Shown: piece by piece, positions 1 through 9,174 of the stretch
Layout: each line of letters begins with the position of its first letter
Position numbering within the stretch: position 1 is the first letter of the stretch
Assembly (NCBI GenBank): GCA_014859895.1
Contig: JACZKS010000010.1
Location: forward strand, 43,489 to 107,488
From: Rhodospirillales bacterium
Lineage (GTDB): Bacteria > Pseudomonadota > Alphaproteobacteria > Rhodospirillales > Shumkoniaceae
Direction of reading: 5' to 3'
DNA: 64,000 nt
Notes under the pieces: generated by a model
Seen by the model: the letters and a program-made list of their open reading frames with translations, nothing else
Told to the model about the DNA's origin: nothing
Databases searched by the model: none
Made by a program: the position numbers and the translations under genes

Positions 1-643
1 CGGCGTACCGGGCCGTCGGGTCGTAGGGCGGATGCGGCCCCGGGAACCCGACCTGCAGGAACAGCGGCTCGGTCTTGGGATAGGTGCTCAACCACCACTG
101 CGCCATGTTGCCGACGAACATGTCGGAATGCAGATGCTCCGGCAGTTCCCATTCGAAGGCGCCGAGGCGCTTCTTGTAGTCGTCACGCAGGCGATAGGTC
201 TCGCGCTGCTGCTTGACCAGCCCGTTGGCGGCCAGCGCCCGATCCCATTCATCCAGGTAGTGCCGACCCTCGAGGTAGCGGTCCTTGTTCTCGACGTTGT
301 AGCGCTGGTGGAACCCGCACGGCGTGTTGTGCGGCCAGGTGTGCATCTTGCCGATGTTGACGTTGTGGTAGCCGGCCTCGCCGAGGTTCTCCAGCCAGGA
401 GTGCCGCCAATCGCAGGCGTTCTTTAGGATCCCCGTGGTGTGCGGATAGTACCCGGTGAAGATCGATGCCCGCGACGGCGCACACGACATTCCCGCCGCA
501 TAGCAGCGCGTGAAGACGCAGCCCTCGCGGGCCAGACGGTCCAGGTTGGGCGTGTCCATGTACGGATAGCCCAGCGCGTTGATGGTATCATAACGCTGTT
601 GGTCGGTGATGATGTAGACGATGTTGGGCCGTTTCTCGGTCAT
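1..643 (-). CDS. Type I sulfatase (arylsulfatase/choline-sulfatase family), partial, truncated by window start
   Basis: Reverse-strand translation from ATG at 643: MTEKRPNIVYIITDQQRYDTINALGYPYMDTPNLDRLAREGCVFTRCYAAGMSCAPSRASIFTGYYPHTTG...; CxPSR sulfatase motif and FPGPHPPYDP near the edge. Absent from the ORF track because it has no stop in the window. Confidence 0.9.
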   Translation of the reverse strand, partial: MTEKRPNIVYIITDQQRYDTINALGYPYMDTPNLDRLAREGCVFTRCYAAGMSCAPSRASIFTGYYPHTTGILKNACDWRHSWLENLGEAGYHNVNIGKMHTWPHNTPCGFHQRYNVENKDRYLEGRHYLDEWDRALAANGLVKQQRETYRLRDDYKKRLGAFEWELPEHLHSDMFVGNMAQWWLSTYPKTEPLFLQVGFPGPHPPYDPTARYA

Positions 644-693
644 TCGGGAACCACCTTTTTTCGGGGATTGTCTTTGTGCAGTTTCTTCCGGCA

Positions 694-2193
694 TCACCCC
701 AACGGAGCGGACGCGGGCGTCCGACGTGCCCACAGATTCCGGTACAACGGCAGAAACAGGATCAGCAACGTGACGACAAACAACCCTACGGCAAGCGGAT
801 AGTCGAAAAACGCCATGAAATCGTTGTCGGTCAGGATAAGTCCCTGGCGCAGGCTCATCTCTAACTGAGGCCCGAGGACGAGCCCGATGACCACCGGAGC
901 GGCGGGAAACCCGAACACCCGCATGAAATAGCCGATCACCCCGAACGACAGCGTCACCAGCAGGTCGAAGGGATTTCCCCGCACGCCCCAAGTGCCCAGC
1001 AGGCACAACACGACGACCATCGACAGCAACAGGGGCTCGGGCGCCTTGAGGATCCGGGCAAACAGCCTGGCGACGGCGATCCCCTGTGGCAGCAACATGA
1101 GGTTGATGATGATCAGGGCGATGAAGCAGGCGTAGACGGTCACCGCGTTTTCGGCCATGAGGCGTACGCCGGGCGTGATGCCGTGGATGATCATGGTCGA
1201 CATCATCACCGCGGTGATGGCGTCGCCGGGAATGCCCAATGCGAGGGTGGGAACCAACGCGCCGCCGGTGACCGCGTTGTTCGCGGCCTCGGAGGCGATG
1301 ATGCCGTCGGGTTCGCCCTTCCCCATGCCGGCGCGGCGCGGCGACGAGCGCTTGGCTTCGGCATACGAGATGAAGGATGCCGTGGCGGCTCCGGTTCCCG
1401 GCATGATTCCCACGACGGCACCGATGGTGCAGGACTTGACCAGCACGCCCAGCCGCGACCGCCATTCGTGCCACGCCGGCAAGCGCATGCCACAGTCGTG
1501 CACCTTGGGCGCGCCCGTCCGGCCGCACTCGGCGATCCGCGAGAAGACTTCGGCCAGCGCGAAAATGCCGACCACGACCGCGATCAGGTCCAGTCCGGAG
1601 CTGAGCGCGAAGATGCCGAAATCAAAACGGATGTCGCCGGTCACGGGGTCGGAGCCCACGGTGGCGCAAAACAGCCCGATGATGCCTCCCAACAGCCCCT
1701 TGACCAGGCCGTCCGCCGAAACGCTGGCGATGCACGTCAACGCCATGCAGATCAGGGCAAAGGTTTCGATAGGGCCGAACTTGACCGCGATCGCGGCAAG
1801 CTGGGGCGCGGCCAGGATCAGCACCACGCAGGAGAACAGGCCGCCGGCCACCGACGCGACGGTGGCCCAACCCAAGGCCTTGTCGGCATGGCCCTGTTCG
1901 GCCATGGGGAATCCGTCGAAGCAGGTGGCGGCGGACTGAGGCGTACCGGGGGTGTTAATCAGTATGGCGGAGATCGATCCGCCGTAGACCGAACCGCAGT
2001 AGACGCCCATCAGCACCGACAACGCCGGCATTTGGTCCATGGAGAAGGTGAAGGGCAGGCAGATCGTCAATCCCACCACCGACCCCAACCCCGGCAACGC
2101 GCCGACAATGATGCCGATCAGGGTGCCGACGAACATGGCCACGACGTTGCCAAGGTCCATGACCTGCGCCAGACCGGGAAGAAAATTCTCCAA
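694..2193 (-). CDS. Tripartite tricarboxylate transporter permease, TctA family
   Basis: 499 aa hydrophobic protein with TctA-type motifs (GTLIGIIVGALPGLGSVVGLTICLPFTF, GSISAILINTPGTP); followed by TctB and TctC. Confidence 0.93.
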   Translation of the reverse strand: MENFLPGLAQVMDLGNVVAMFVGTLIGIIVGALPGLGSVVGLTICLPFTFSMDQMPALSVLMGVYCGSVYGGSISAILINTPGTPQSAATCFDGFPMAEQGHADKALGWATVASVAGGLFSCVVLILAAPQLAAIAVKFGPIETFALICMALTCIASVSADGLVKGLLGGIIGLFCATVGSDPVTGDIRFDFGIFALSSGLDLIAVVVGIFALAEVFSRIAECGRTGAPKVHDCGMRLPAWHEWRSRLGVLVKSCTIGAVVGIMPGTGAATASFISYAEAKRSSPRRAGMGKGEPDGIIASEAANNAVTGGALVPTLALGIPGDAITAVMMSTMIIHGITPGVRLMAENAVTVYACFIALIIINLMLLPQGIAVARLFARILKAPEPLLLSMVVVLCLLGTWGVRGNPFDLLVTLSFGVIGYFMRVFGFPAAPVVIGLVLGPQLEMSLRQGLILTDNDFMAFFDYPLAVGLFVVTLLILFLPLYRNLWARRTPASAPLG

Positions 2194-2194
2194 C

Positions 2195-2653
2195 TCACAC
2201 CTCCAGGAACCAGGGTGAGACGGGCAGCGGGATCATCAGCACCTTCTGGAACAGGTACCAGGTCGCCAACGGGAACACGATCCCGGTCAAGATCAGGCCA
2301 AGGGGACGGCGATACCCCATCTGCAGGCTTGCCGCGACGCAGAACAGGATGCTTGAAAACAGAAACCCGATCACGTTCATCAAGGCGGCGCCGGCTCCCG
2401 CCGTGGCGACGATGCCCAAAAGGGCCAGCCAACGCTGTGCCGGGACGTTGCGTTCCTTCCCCATCAGCGGCTTGACCACCAGGACCACCGCCAGCGCGAC
2501 CCACAGCCAGAGCAAGATGTGAGGGTAGAACATCGGGGTCACGGCGGCGCCGACACCCATTCCTTCGTAACGGGCGTCATAAGAATGGATAAGGAGCCCC
2601 GCCCCGATCAAGAGCAGGAACCCCGCAAACACCGCGTGGCTTTGCGACCGCAT
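2195..2653 (-). CDS. Tripartite tricarboxylate transporter TctB family protein
   Basis: 152 aa small membrane protein between TctA and TctC. Confidence 0.85.
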   Translation of the reverse strand: MRSQSHAVFAGFLLLIGAGLLIHSYDARYEGMGVGAAVTPMFYPHILLWLWVALAVVLVVKPLMGKERNVPAQRWLALLGIVATAGAGAALMNVIGFLFSSILFCVAASLQMGYRRPLGLILTGIVFPLATWYLFQKVLMIPLPVSPWFLEV

Positions 2654-2725
2654 GGGCAGAGACCTTTCCAGGGAAACAGGCCTGCGGAACCGCCCGGCGG
2701 TTTCCGCAGGCCGGACGGACAGGTG

Positions 2726-3673
2726 TTACTTCTTCGTCATGCCGGCGGCTTCAAGGATCTTGGCGTTCTTCGCGAATTCCGCCGCCACGAAATCGGTAAA
2801 GGTCTTGCGCCCCATGTAGACGATATCGTTGTTGACCTTGGCCGAGAAGTCTTTGAAACCCTGCGTTTCAGTCGCCTTCTTGCAGGCGCTTTCCAGTTTG
2901 GTGAGCACCTCTTCGGGCGTGCCCTTGGGAGCGAACAGGCCGCGCCAGACCGAGAACTGGAGATCGTATCCCTTCTCCTTCATGGTCGGCACCGAACCGA
3001 GACCGTCGATGCGCTTATCCGTGAAGGCCGCGAGCGGCTTCATATCGAAGCGGCTGACCACGACGGGCGTATCGGCGAAGAACTGGATGAACCCGCCGAC
3101 CAGCGATTTCATGGCATCTGCCGTGCCCTTGTGGGGGAGGTGCTTCATCTTGAGGTCCATGGACACCGCAGTGGCGGCCATCGCCAGATGCGGGATCGTC
3201 CCGGCGCCCGACGAACCGTAGACGTACTTGTCGGGTGCCGCCGCGACGGTCTTCTTGAAATCCTCGATCGTATTGATCGGCGAGTCCTTGGACGTCATCA
3301 GCACCACGGGATTGGCATTGATCTGGCACACCGGCACGAAGGAGTCGACCGAATAGGGAAGGTCGCGCAGGTTCGGCTGGATCACCGCCGGACCGATGGG
3401 AAGGAAACCCAGCGTGTATCCGTCGGGCTTGGCCCTCGAGGCCTCGGCGGCTCCCACGGTGCCGGCGGCACCATCGACATTCTTCACGACGATGGTGGTT
3501 CCGAGGGTTTCGCCGAAGAAAGACTGGAAGCCGCGGGCGTCACTGTCGGTACCGCCACCGGCACTGAACGGGACGATCATGGTCACGGGGTGATCTGGGT
3601 ACTCGGCCATCGCTTGCGTAGCGACCAGAGCCGTGGCCGCGCCGGCGATACAGGTGATGATAGGTTTGAGCAT
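2726..3673 (-). CDS. Tripartite tricarboxylate transporter substrate-binding protein (TctC/Bug family)
   Basis: Signal peptide then YPDHPVTMIVPFSAGGGTDSDAR, typical Bug/TctC start. Confidence 0.93.
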   Translation of the reverse strand: MLKPIITCIAGAATALVATQAMAEYPDHPVTMIVPFSAGGGTDSDARGFQSFFGETLGTTIVVKNVDGAAGTVGAAEASRAKPDGYTLGFLPIGPAVIQPNLRDLPYSVDSFVPVCQINANPVVLMTSKDSPINTIEDFKKTVAAAPDKYVYGSSGAGTIPHLAMAATAVSMDLKMKHLPHKGTADAMKSLVGGFIQFFADTPVVVSRFDMKPLAAFTDKRIDGLGSVPTMKEKGYDLQFSVWRGLFAPKGTPEEVLTKLESACKKATETQGFKDFSAKVNNDIVYMGRKTFTDFVAAEFAKNAKILEAAGMTKK

Positions 3674-3725
3674 TTTTTACCTCCTCTGTAGGATCGACTT
3701 TGTTTCTTCTACGGTGACATCGGGA

Positions 3726-4496
3726 TTACGACGTTTCGATTGCCTGTCGGATCCGGTTGAGCGCGCCGCGCGCCTGCCCGATCATGAAGGCCAGATCGCT
3801 TGCGCAGGCGACGAAGCGGAACCCTTTGGCGAAACACTCCGCGACCATCTCGGGCGCACCGAACACCGTCCCGGCGGGCTTGCCCACGGCCTCGCAACGG
3901 CGCACGAAATCGAACACGGCGGCCCGCACGTCCTCATGGCCGGGATTGCCCCTGTGGTCCATCGCTGCGGACAGGTCCCCCGGCCCGATGAAGAGCGCGT
4001 CGATGCCGGGAACGGCGGCAATCTCCTCCAGGTGGGCGAGGGCCTCGGGCGTTTCGATTTGTGCAATGACGGTCACGGTGTCATCGGCGATCTTGGCGTA
4101 GTCGCCGATCGCCGTGTATCGGCTGGCCCGGGTCATCAACGCGTAGCCGCGCTTGCCGTGCGGCGGATAGCGGGTCAAGGACACCACGCGGGCGGCCTCC
4201 TCCGGCGTCTCGACCATGGGCACCATCAGCGTCCGCGCGCCCGCGTCGAGCAGAAATTTGATTTCTGTGGCGTCCTGATCCGGCAGGCGAACGATGGGCA
4301 TCGTGCCGGTCAGTTCCATCGCGCGCAGGCAGGCCGTGGTGTCGGCCAAGGTGTGGGGAGCATGTTCGATGTCCAATGTCAGGAAATCGAACCCGATCCA
4401 CCCCATGGCCTCGGCGGCGTTCGGGCTGGCACACATGGACCATGAGCCGATGAGTTTACGGTCTTGGGCTAAAGCCGATTTGAAAGCGTTGTCCAT
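3726..4496 (-). CDS. HpcH/HpaI aldolase/citrate lyase family protein
   Basis: IGSWSMCASPNAAEAMGWIGFDFLTLDIEHAPHTL ... MVPMVETPEEA ... ALFIGPGDLSAAMDHRGN; HpaI-type class II aldolase motifs. Confidence 0.92.
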   Translation of the reverse strand: MDNAFKSALAQDRKLIGSWSMCASPNAAEAMGWIGFDFLTLDIEHAPHTLADTTACLRAMELTGTMPIVRLPDQDATEIKFLLDAGARTLMVPMVETPEEAARVVSLTRYPPHGKRGYALMTRASRYTAIGDYAKIADDTVTVIAQIETPEALAHLEEIAAVPGIDALFIGPGDLSAAMDHRGNPGHEDVRAAVFDFVRRCEAVGKPAGTVFGAPEMVAECFAKGFRFVACASDLAFMIGQARGALNRIRQAIETS

Positions 4497-4514
4497 AATT
4501 TTACATGTCTTCCT

Positions 4515-6251
4515 TCAGTAGATGCTCGGATCTTTGACCGTTCCCGGCCTCGCCAGATAATCGAAGTCGCTGCCTTCGCTGGCCTGCATAACATGCTCGG
4601 TGAACATCGCACCGTAGCCGCGTTCATACCGGGGAAGGGGCGGTGTCCAGGCGGATCGGCGGCGTTCCAGTTCGGCGTCGTCCACCAGCAGTTCGAGCCG
4701 CCCCTCCGAAGCGCTGACCCGGATCGGGTCTCCGTCGTGAACGAGGGCGAGGAGGCCGCCGACCGCAGCCTCTGGTGAAACGTGGAGGACGCAGGTGCCG
4801 TCGCGGGTGCCGCTCATCCGGGCATCCGATACCCGGAGCACGTCTCGCACGCCCTTGCGCAGCAATTTCTTGGGAATCTGCATGTCGCCCCATTCCGGCA
4901 ACCCGGCGGCGACAGAGCCGCCCATGCGCAGAACGAAGACGGTGTTCTCGTCCACGTCCAACGACTCATCGTCGATGCGCGCGCTCATATCCTCGTAGCC
5001 GTCGAAGACGACGGCCGGGCCCGTATGTTCCAACAGACGAGGACTCGCCGCGCTGGACTTCACGACGGCACCGTCGGGGGCCAGGTTGCCGCGCAGGACG
5101 GCAATCGTCGGGCGATCACTGAGCGGCTTGTCGAGCGGTCGGATGACTTCGTCGTTGTAAACCTTGCTGCCCTCTATCGCTTCGCCCAGCGTCCGGCCCT
5201 CGACCGTGAGTGCGCCGAGGTCAAGGTGGTCGCGGATTCGCCACAACAACGCCTTCAACCCGCCGGCATAGTAGAAGTCCTCCATCAAATACCGGCCGGA
5301 GGGCATCAGATCCGCAATGACCGGAACCTTGCGCGCGGCCTCGGCCATGTCATCCAGCGTCAGGACAAGTCCCAGGCGTTTTGCCATGCCGATCAGGTGA
5401 ACCGCGGCGTTGGTCGAGCCCCCCAGCGCCATCCATGTGATCAAGCCGTTGCGCATCGATCGATCGGTCACGATGTCGGCGGGTTTCAAATCCTCCCAGA
5501 CCATCTCGACGATCCGTTCGCCGACGTCCGTCGCCATGCGCGGGTGCGCCGAATCGACGGCCGGAATGGAGGACGCGCCGGTCAACGACAGGCCCATGGC
5601 GTCGACGATCGATGTCATGGTCGATGCCGTGCCCATCGTGTTGCAGGTGCCGTTGGCACGAGTCATCGCTTCCTCGACCTCGCCCCAATCCTCCTTGCTG
5701 ATGCGGCCGCCACGCAAGTCATCCCAGAACCGCTTGGTATCGGTGCCGACACCGATGCGCTGGTTGCGCCACATGCCGTTCAGCATGGGCCCGGCGGGAA
5801 AGAAGATGCAGGGTAACCCCATCGAGAATGCGCCCATCAGCAGCGCCGGCGTCGTCTTGTCGCAGCCGCCCATCAGAACCACGCCATCGATGGGATGGCT
5901 GCGGATCAGCTCCTCGGTCTCCATGGCCAGGAAATTCCGGTAGAACATCGTCGAGGGCTTGACCATCACCTCACCCAACGACATCGCCGGAAGCTCGATT
6001 GGAAATCCACCGGCTCGCCAGATCCCGCGGCGAATCTCTTCGGCTCTTTCCCTCAGGTGATAGTGACAGGTGCTCATCTCACTCCAAGTGTTGATGAGCC
6101 CGATCACCGGGCGACCGACGAAGTCGCTTCGTCGAAATCCGATCTGCATCATCCGTTGGCGGTGAGCGAAGGATCGCAGGTGCTCTGTTCCAAACCAGCG
6201 AAAGCTGCGAAGTGTTTCCGGTGCCTTCTTGGGCATGGCGCTCCCCGCCAA
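4515..6251 (-). CDS. IlvD/Edd family dehydratase (sugar-acid or dihydroxy-acid dehydratase)
   Basis: VVLMGGCDKTTPALLMGA, NGTCNTMGTASTMTSIVDAMGLSLTGASSIPAVDS; IlvD/Edd signature. Confidence 0.93.
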   Translation of the reverse strand: MAGSAMPKKAPETLRSFRWFGTEHLRSFAHRQRMMQIGFRRSDFVGRPVIGLINTWSEMSTCHYHLRERAEEIRRGIWRAGGFPIELPAMSLGEVMVKPSTMFYRNFLAMETEELIRSHPIDGVVLMGGCDKTTPALLMGAFSMGLPCIFFPAGPMLNGMWRNQRIGVGTDTKRFWDDLRGGRISKEDWGEVEEAMTRANGTCNTMGTASTMTSIVDAMGLSLTGASSIPAVDSAHPRMATDVGERIVEMVWEDLKPADIVTDRSMRNGLITWMALGGSTNAAVHLIGMAKRLGLVLTLDDMAEAARKVPVIADLMPSGRYLMEDFYYAGGLKALLWRIRDHLDLGALTVEGRTLGEAIEGSKVYNDEVIRPLDKPLSDRPTIAVLRGNLAPDGAVVKSSAASPRLLEHTGPAVVFDGYEDMSARIDDESLDVDENTVFVLRMGGSVAAGLPEWGDMQIPKKLLRKGVRDVLRVSDARMSGTRDGTCVLHVSPEAAVGGLLALVHDGDPIRVSASEGRLELLVDDAELERRRSAWTPPLPRYERGYGAMFTEHVMQASEGSDFDYLARPGTVKDPSIY

Positions 6252-6279
6252 TTAGGAAAACGTTATTGCTTATTGGCTT

Positions 6280-6313
6280 TGGTATCGATACCAAGCTTCT
6301 GGTATCGATGTCA
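6280..6313. promoter_or_regulatory. Tandem LacI-type operators
   Basis: Perfect palindrome TGGTATCGATACCA (6280-6293) and near-copy TGGTATCGATGTCA (6300-6313), in the divergent region between the dehydratase and lacI-type gene. Confidence 0.65.
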
Positions 6314-6370
6314 AACCCTGATTTGGGCTATGGTTGGCAACGCAAGTAATGTCGAAACGACCTAAGAGGT

Positions 6371-7423
6371 TTGGCTGTGCCCGTTTCCGAAGAGTTGTCC
6401 CATTCGGCGCCTCAGAGCCATGAACGCCGTCGTGTCACCATGCAGGACGTGGCGCGCCGTGCCGGCGTGGGAACGATTACGGTGTCGCGAGCCTTAAGCG
6501 ATCCGCAAAAGGTCTCGGCCCCATTGCGAGCCCGGATCGAAGACGCGATCCGGGATCTCGGATATGTTCCCAACCGCATGGCGGGTTGGCTTTCCTCCCG
6601 GCGATCCCGCGTCGTGCCGATCATCGTGCCGGTCATTCAAAACGCCGTGTTTTCCGACGTGGTCGAGGGTCTTAACGATCACCTGCTTGACCAGGGATAC
6701 CAAATCCTTCTGGGGACATCTAATTATGATCCCAGGCGGGAAGAGGCTCTGATCGCGGCGTTCCTTGGGTGGACACCTCAAAGTATTGTCGTCCTCGGCA
6801 CCGAGCACACCGAAGCGGCCCGCCGAATGCTAACCGATACCGAAATGACCGTCATCGAGCTGTTCGAGCTTGTTGACGCCCCCATCGAGATCAACATCGG
6901 CTTTTCCCACCGGCAGGCCGCACGGGACATGGCCCTTCACCTCGTGGAGCGTGGATACCGCACGATCGCCTTCGTCGGCGCGTTCATGCATCGTGATCGC
7001 CGGGCGGAGATCCGTTGCCGAGGGTGCATGGACTGCCTTCGCGAGCATGGTCTGATTGCCGATCGCGTCCTCTCCTACGAAGAACGCTCTACACTGGATA
7101 TCGGCGCGCACGCCATCTGTGCCGTGCTTGAGAAATGGCCGGATACGGACGCGGTCTTTTTCGCCAACGATGTCCTCGCCGGGGGCGCGTTGATGGAGTG
7201 CCAGCGGCGGGGAATTGCCGTTCCCGGACGGGTGGCGATCGCCGGATTTGGCGGGCTACCGATCGGTACCCGTACCACACCCGAGCTGACGACCGTGGTC
7301 TCCCCGCGCTATCAGGTGGGCGAAATGGCGGCGCGCGTCATTCTTGAAACCAAGGACGCGCCGCGAAAGAAGAAGCGGGTGATCGAAGTGCCCTATTCGC
7401 TTCTCATTCGCCAGAGCACCTGA
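6371..7423 (+). CDS. LacI family transcriptional regulator
   Basis: RRVTMQDVARRAGVGTITVSRALSDPQKVSAPLRARIEDAIRDLGYVPNRMA; LacI HTH plus periplasmic-binding fold. Confidence 0.94.
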   Translation: MAVPVSEELSHSAPQSHERRRVTMQDVARRAGVGTITVSRALSDPQKVSAPLRARIEDAIRDLGYVPNRMAGWLSSRRSRVVPIIVPVIQNAVFSDVVEGLNDHLLDQGYQILLGTSNYDPRREEALIAAFLGWTPQSIVVLGTEHTEAARRMLTDTEMTVIELFELVDAPIEINIGFSHRQAARDMALHLVERGYRTIAFVGAFMHRDRRAEIRCRGCMDCLREHGLIADRVLSYEERSTLDIGAHAICAVLEKWPDTDAVFFANDVLAGGALMECQRRGIAVPGRVAIAGFGGLPIGTRTTPELTTVVSPRYQVGEMAARVILETKDAPRKKKRVIEVPYSLLIRQST

Positions 7424-7735
7424 TGAGACGTTGTGCCAGGTTCGCCCAGGTGGCATTGACACGTTAACTGCGGTGACAGGCGGAAATCGGCTGCGAGGCT
7501 GTGAAAACGCACGCAATCATAACTCCGTTTGTGCCTAATTGGATGTCATTGATTATCCTGGCAAATTCGCGTTGTTGCCGGGGTCACATATCGCGCGAAA
7601 CGTGACCCCTGCTCATTGCGGTTTTTCTGAAGATAATCAACGGGCAGAGTGGCTTTTAGGGCGGGGTCATGGTTGCGCGCGTATTCACACATATCAGCGT
7701 TGGTGCCCGTTCGCGACTTCGTCGATCGCGAAACC

Positions 7736-8821
7736 TTATGCGCGGACCGGACGCCATTGACCGGAATCGAGAAAGGTCAGGACTTGCAGCCTGTAGGGGT
7801 CGATATCGAATCCCTCGGCAGCCAGCCAGGCGTCGTCGTAGTACGTCCCCGCATACCGCTCGCCTCCGTCGCAAAGCAGGGTCACGATGGATCCGGTTCC
7901 GCCACGCCGGATCATCTCTGCCGCAAGCCGACACATGGCGTAAAAATTGGTTCCGGTCGATCCGCCGGGGCGACGTCCCAAATGCTCGGCCAGGACACGC
8001 ATGGCCCCCAGCGACGCCGCGTCCGGAATCTTCAGCATGCGGTCGATCACTTCCGGGATGAAGGAGGGCTCGCATACGGGCCGGCCGATCCCCTCGATTC
8101 GTGACGGCGCCGCCAGGCGAAAATCGCGCCGACATTTTGTGAAACAGTCGTAGAAGACCGAGTTTTCCGGATCGGCAACGCACACTTTCGTATCGACTTT
8201 GCGATACCGGACATAGCGGCCGATGGTGGCCGACGTACCTCCCGTCCCCGCGCTCGTCACAATCCATTTCGGGATTGGAAAGCGCTCGAGGCTCATCTGA
8301 CTAAAGATCGATGCGGCGATATTGTCGTTTCCCCGCCAGCCGGTCACCCGCTCCGCATAGGTGAATTGATCGAGAAAGTGGCCGCCGGTTCTTTCAGCAA
8401 GCCCCCGGGCAACCGGAGCCATTTCCATGATGTCATCGACAAAATGGCACCGGCCACCATGACGTTCGATGGCCGCGATCTTCTGTTTGGACGTTCCTCG
8501 CGGTACCACGGCAACAAACGGCAGCCCGAGAAGCTTGGCGAAGTAAGCCTCGGAGACGGCAGTCGAGCCCGAGGAAGCCTCGACAACCGGCCGGTCGGCG
8601 TTGATCCACCCACTGCAAATTCCATACAGGAAGAGGGACCGCGCCAAACGGTGCTTCAAGCTGCCGGTCGGGTGGGCCGACTCATCCTTGAGATAAAGAT
8701 CGATACCGGGCAGGGCAGGCGTTTCGAGTCGCAGAAGGTGGGTATCCGCGGAACGGTTGAAATCCGCCCGCAGCTTGTCAATCATCTCTCGAGACCATCG
8801 TCGTACGCTTTGCCTGTTCAT
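7736..8821 (-). CDS. PLP-dependent cysteine synthase-family protein (beta-replacement/beta-elimination fold)
   Basis: LYLKDESAHPTGSLKHRLARSLF (PLP lysine region), VEASSGSTAVSEA, GTGGTSATIGRY. Confidence 0.88.
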   Translation of the reverse strand: MNRQSVRRWSREMIDKLRADFNRSADTHLLRLETPALPGIDLYLKDESAHPTGSLKHRLARSLFLYGICSGWINADRPVVEASSGSTAVSEAYFAKLLGLPFVAVVPRGTSKQKIAAIERHGGRCHFVDDIMEMAPVARGLAERTGGHFLDQFTYAERVTGWRGNDNIAASIFSQMSLERFPIPKWIVTSAGTGGTSATIGRYVRYRKVDTKVCVADPENSVFYDCFTKCRRDFRLAAPSRIEGIGRPVCEPSFIPEVIDRMLKIPDAASLGAMRVLAEHLGRRPGGSTGTNFYAMCRLAAEMIRRGGTGSIVTLLCDGGERYAGTYYDDAWLAAEGFDIDPYRLQVLTFLDSGQWRPVRA

Positions 8822-9100
8822 CGTCTACCTTTCGAGATCTCCGCTTGGAGCGGAGTCAAAGCGTGACGCCACCTTCGATCTCGTCAGCTGCGCCCAAGCG
8901 AAGTGCTACGAACGGACGGTACTGCACCGGATAAGGCGCCGGAATGAGGTCGGCATAGACGTCAGTCACGGCGAAAAAACCGTCATGTCCCCAGCTGATG
9001 GACTGCCGGCGCCTGTTTTGGTTCTTGGGGGATCACATCAGGCTCCCGCAGCAGACCGAGGATGACGCGGTCGGTTCGCGTGACCGTCTTCATCGCGATC

Positions 9101-9135
9101 CGCACCAGCCACCATTCCGCCGGGTGGCTGGTGCG
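9101..9135. terminator. 13-bp perfect hairpin downstream of the C-N lyase gene
   Basis: CGCACCAGCCACC-attccgccg-GGTGGCTGGTGCG, ~40 bp past the lyase stop; weak T-tract. Confidence 0.4.
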
Positions 9136-9174
9136 CTTTCTGCGAAGTCGCGCTCCTGTCCGCCGGTCCTTTTC

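Noticed and set aside
1183-2475. 430-aa plus-strand ORF
   Set aside because: Opposite strand of clear TctA/TctB genes; His/Gln/Arg-rich shadow composition typical of GC-rich antisense ORFs.
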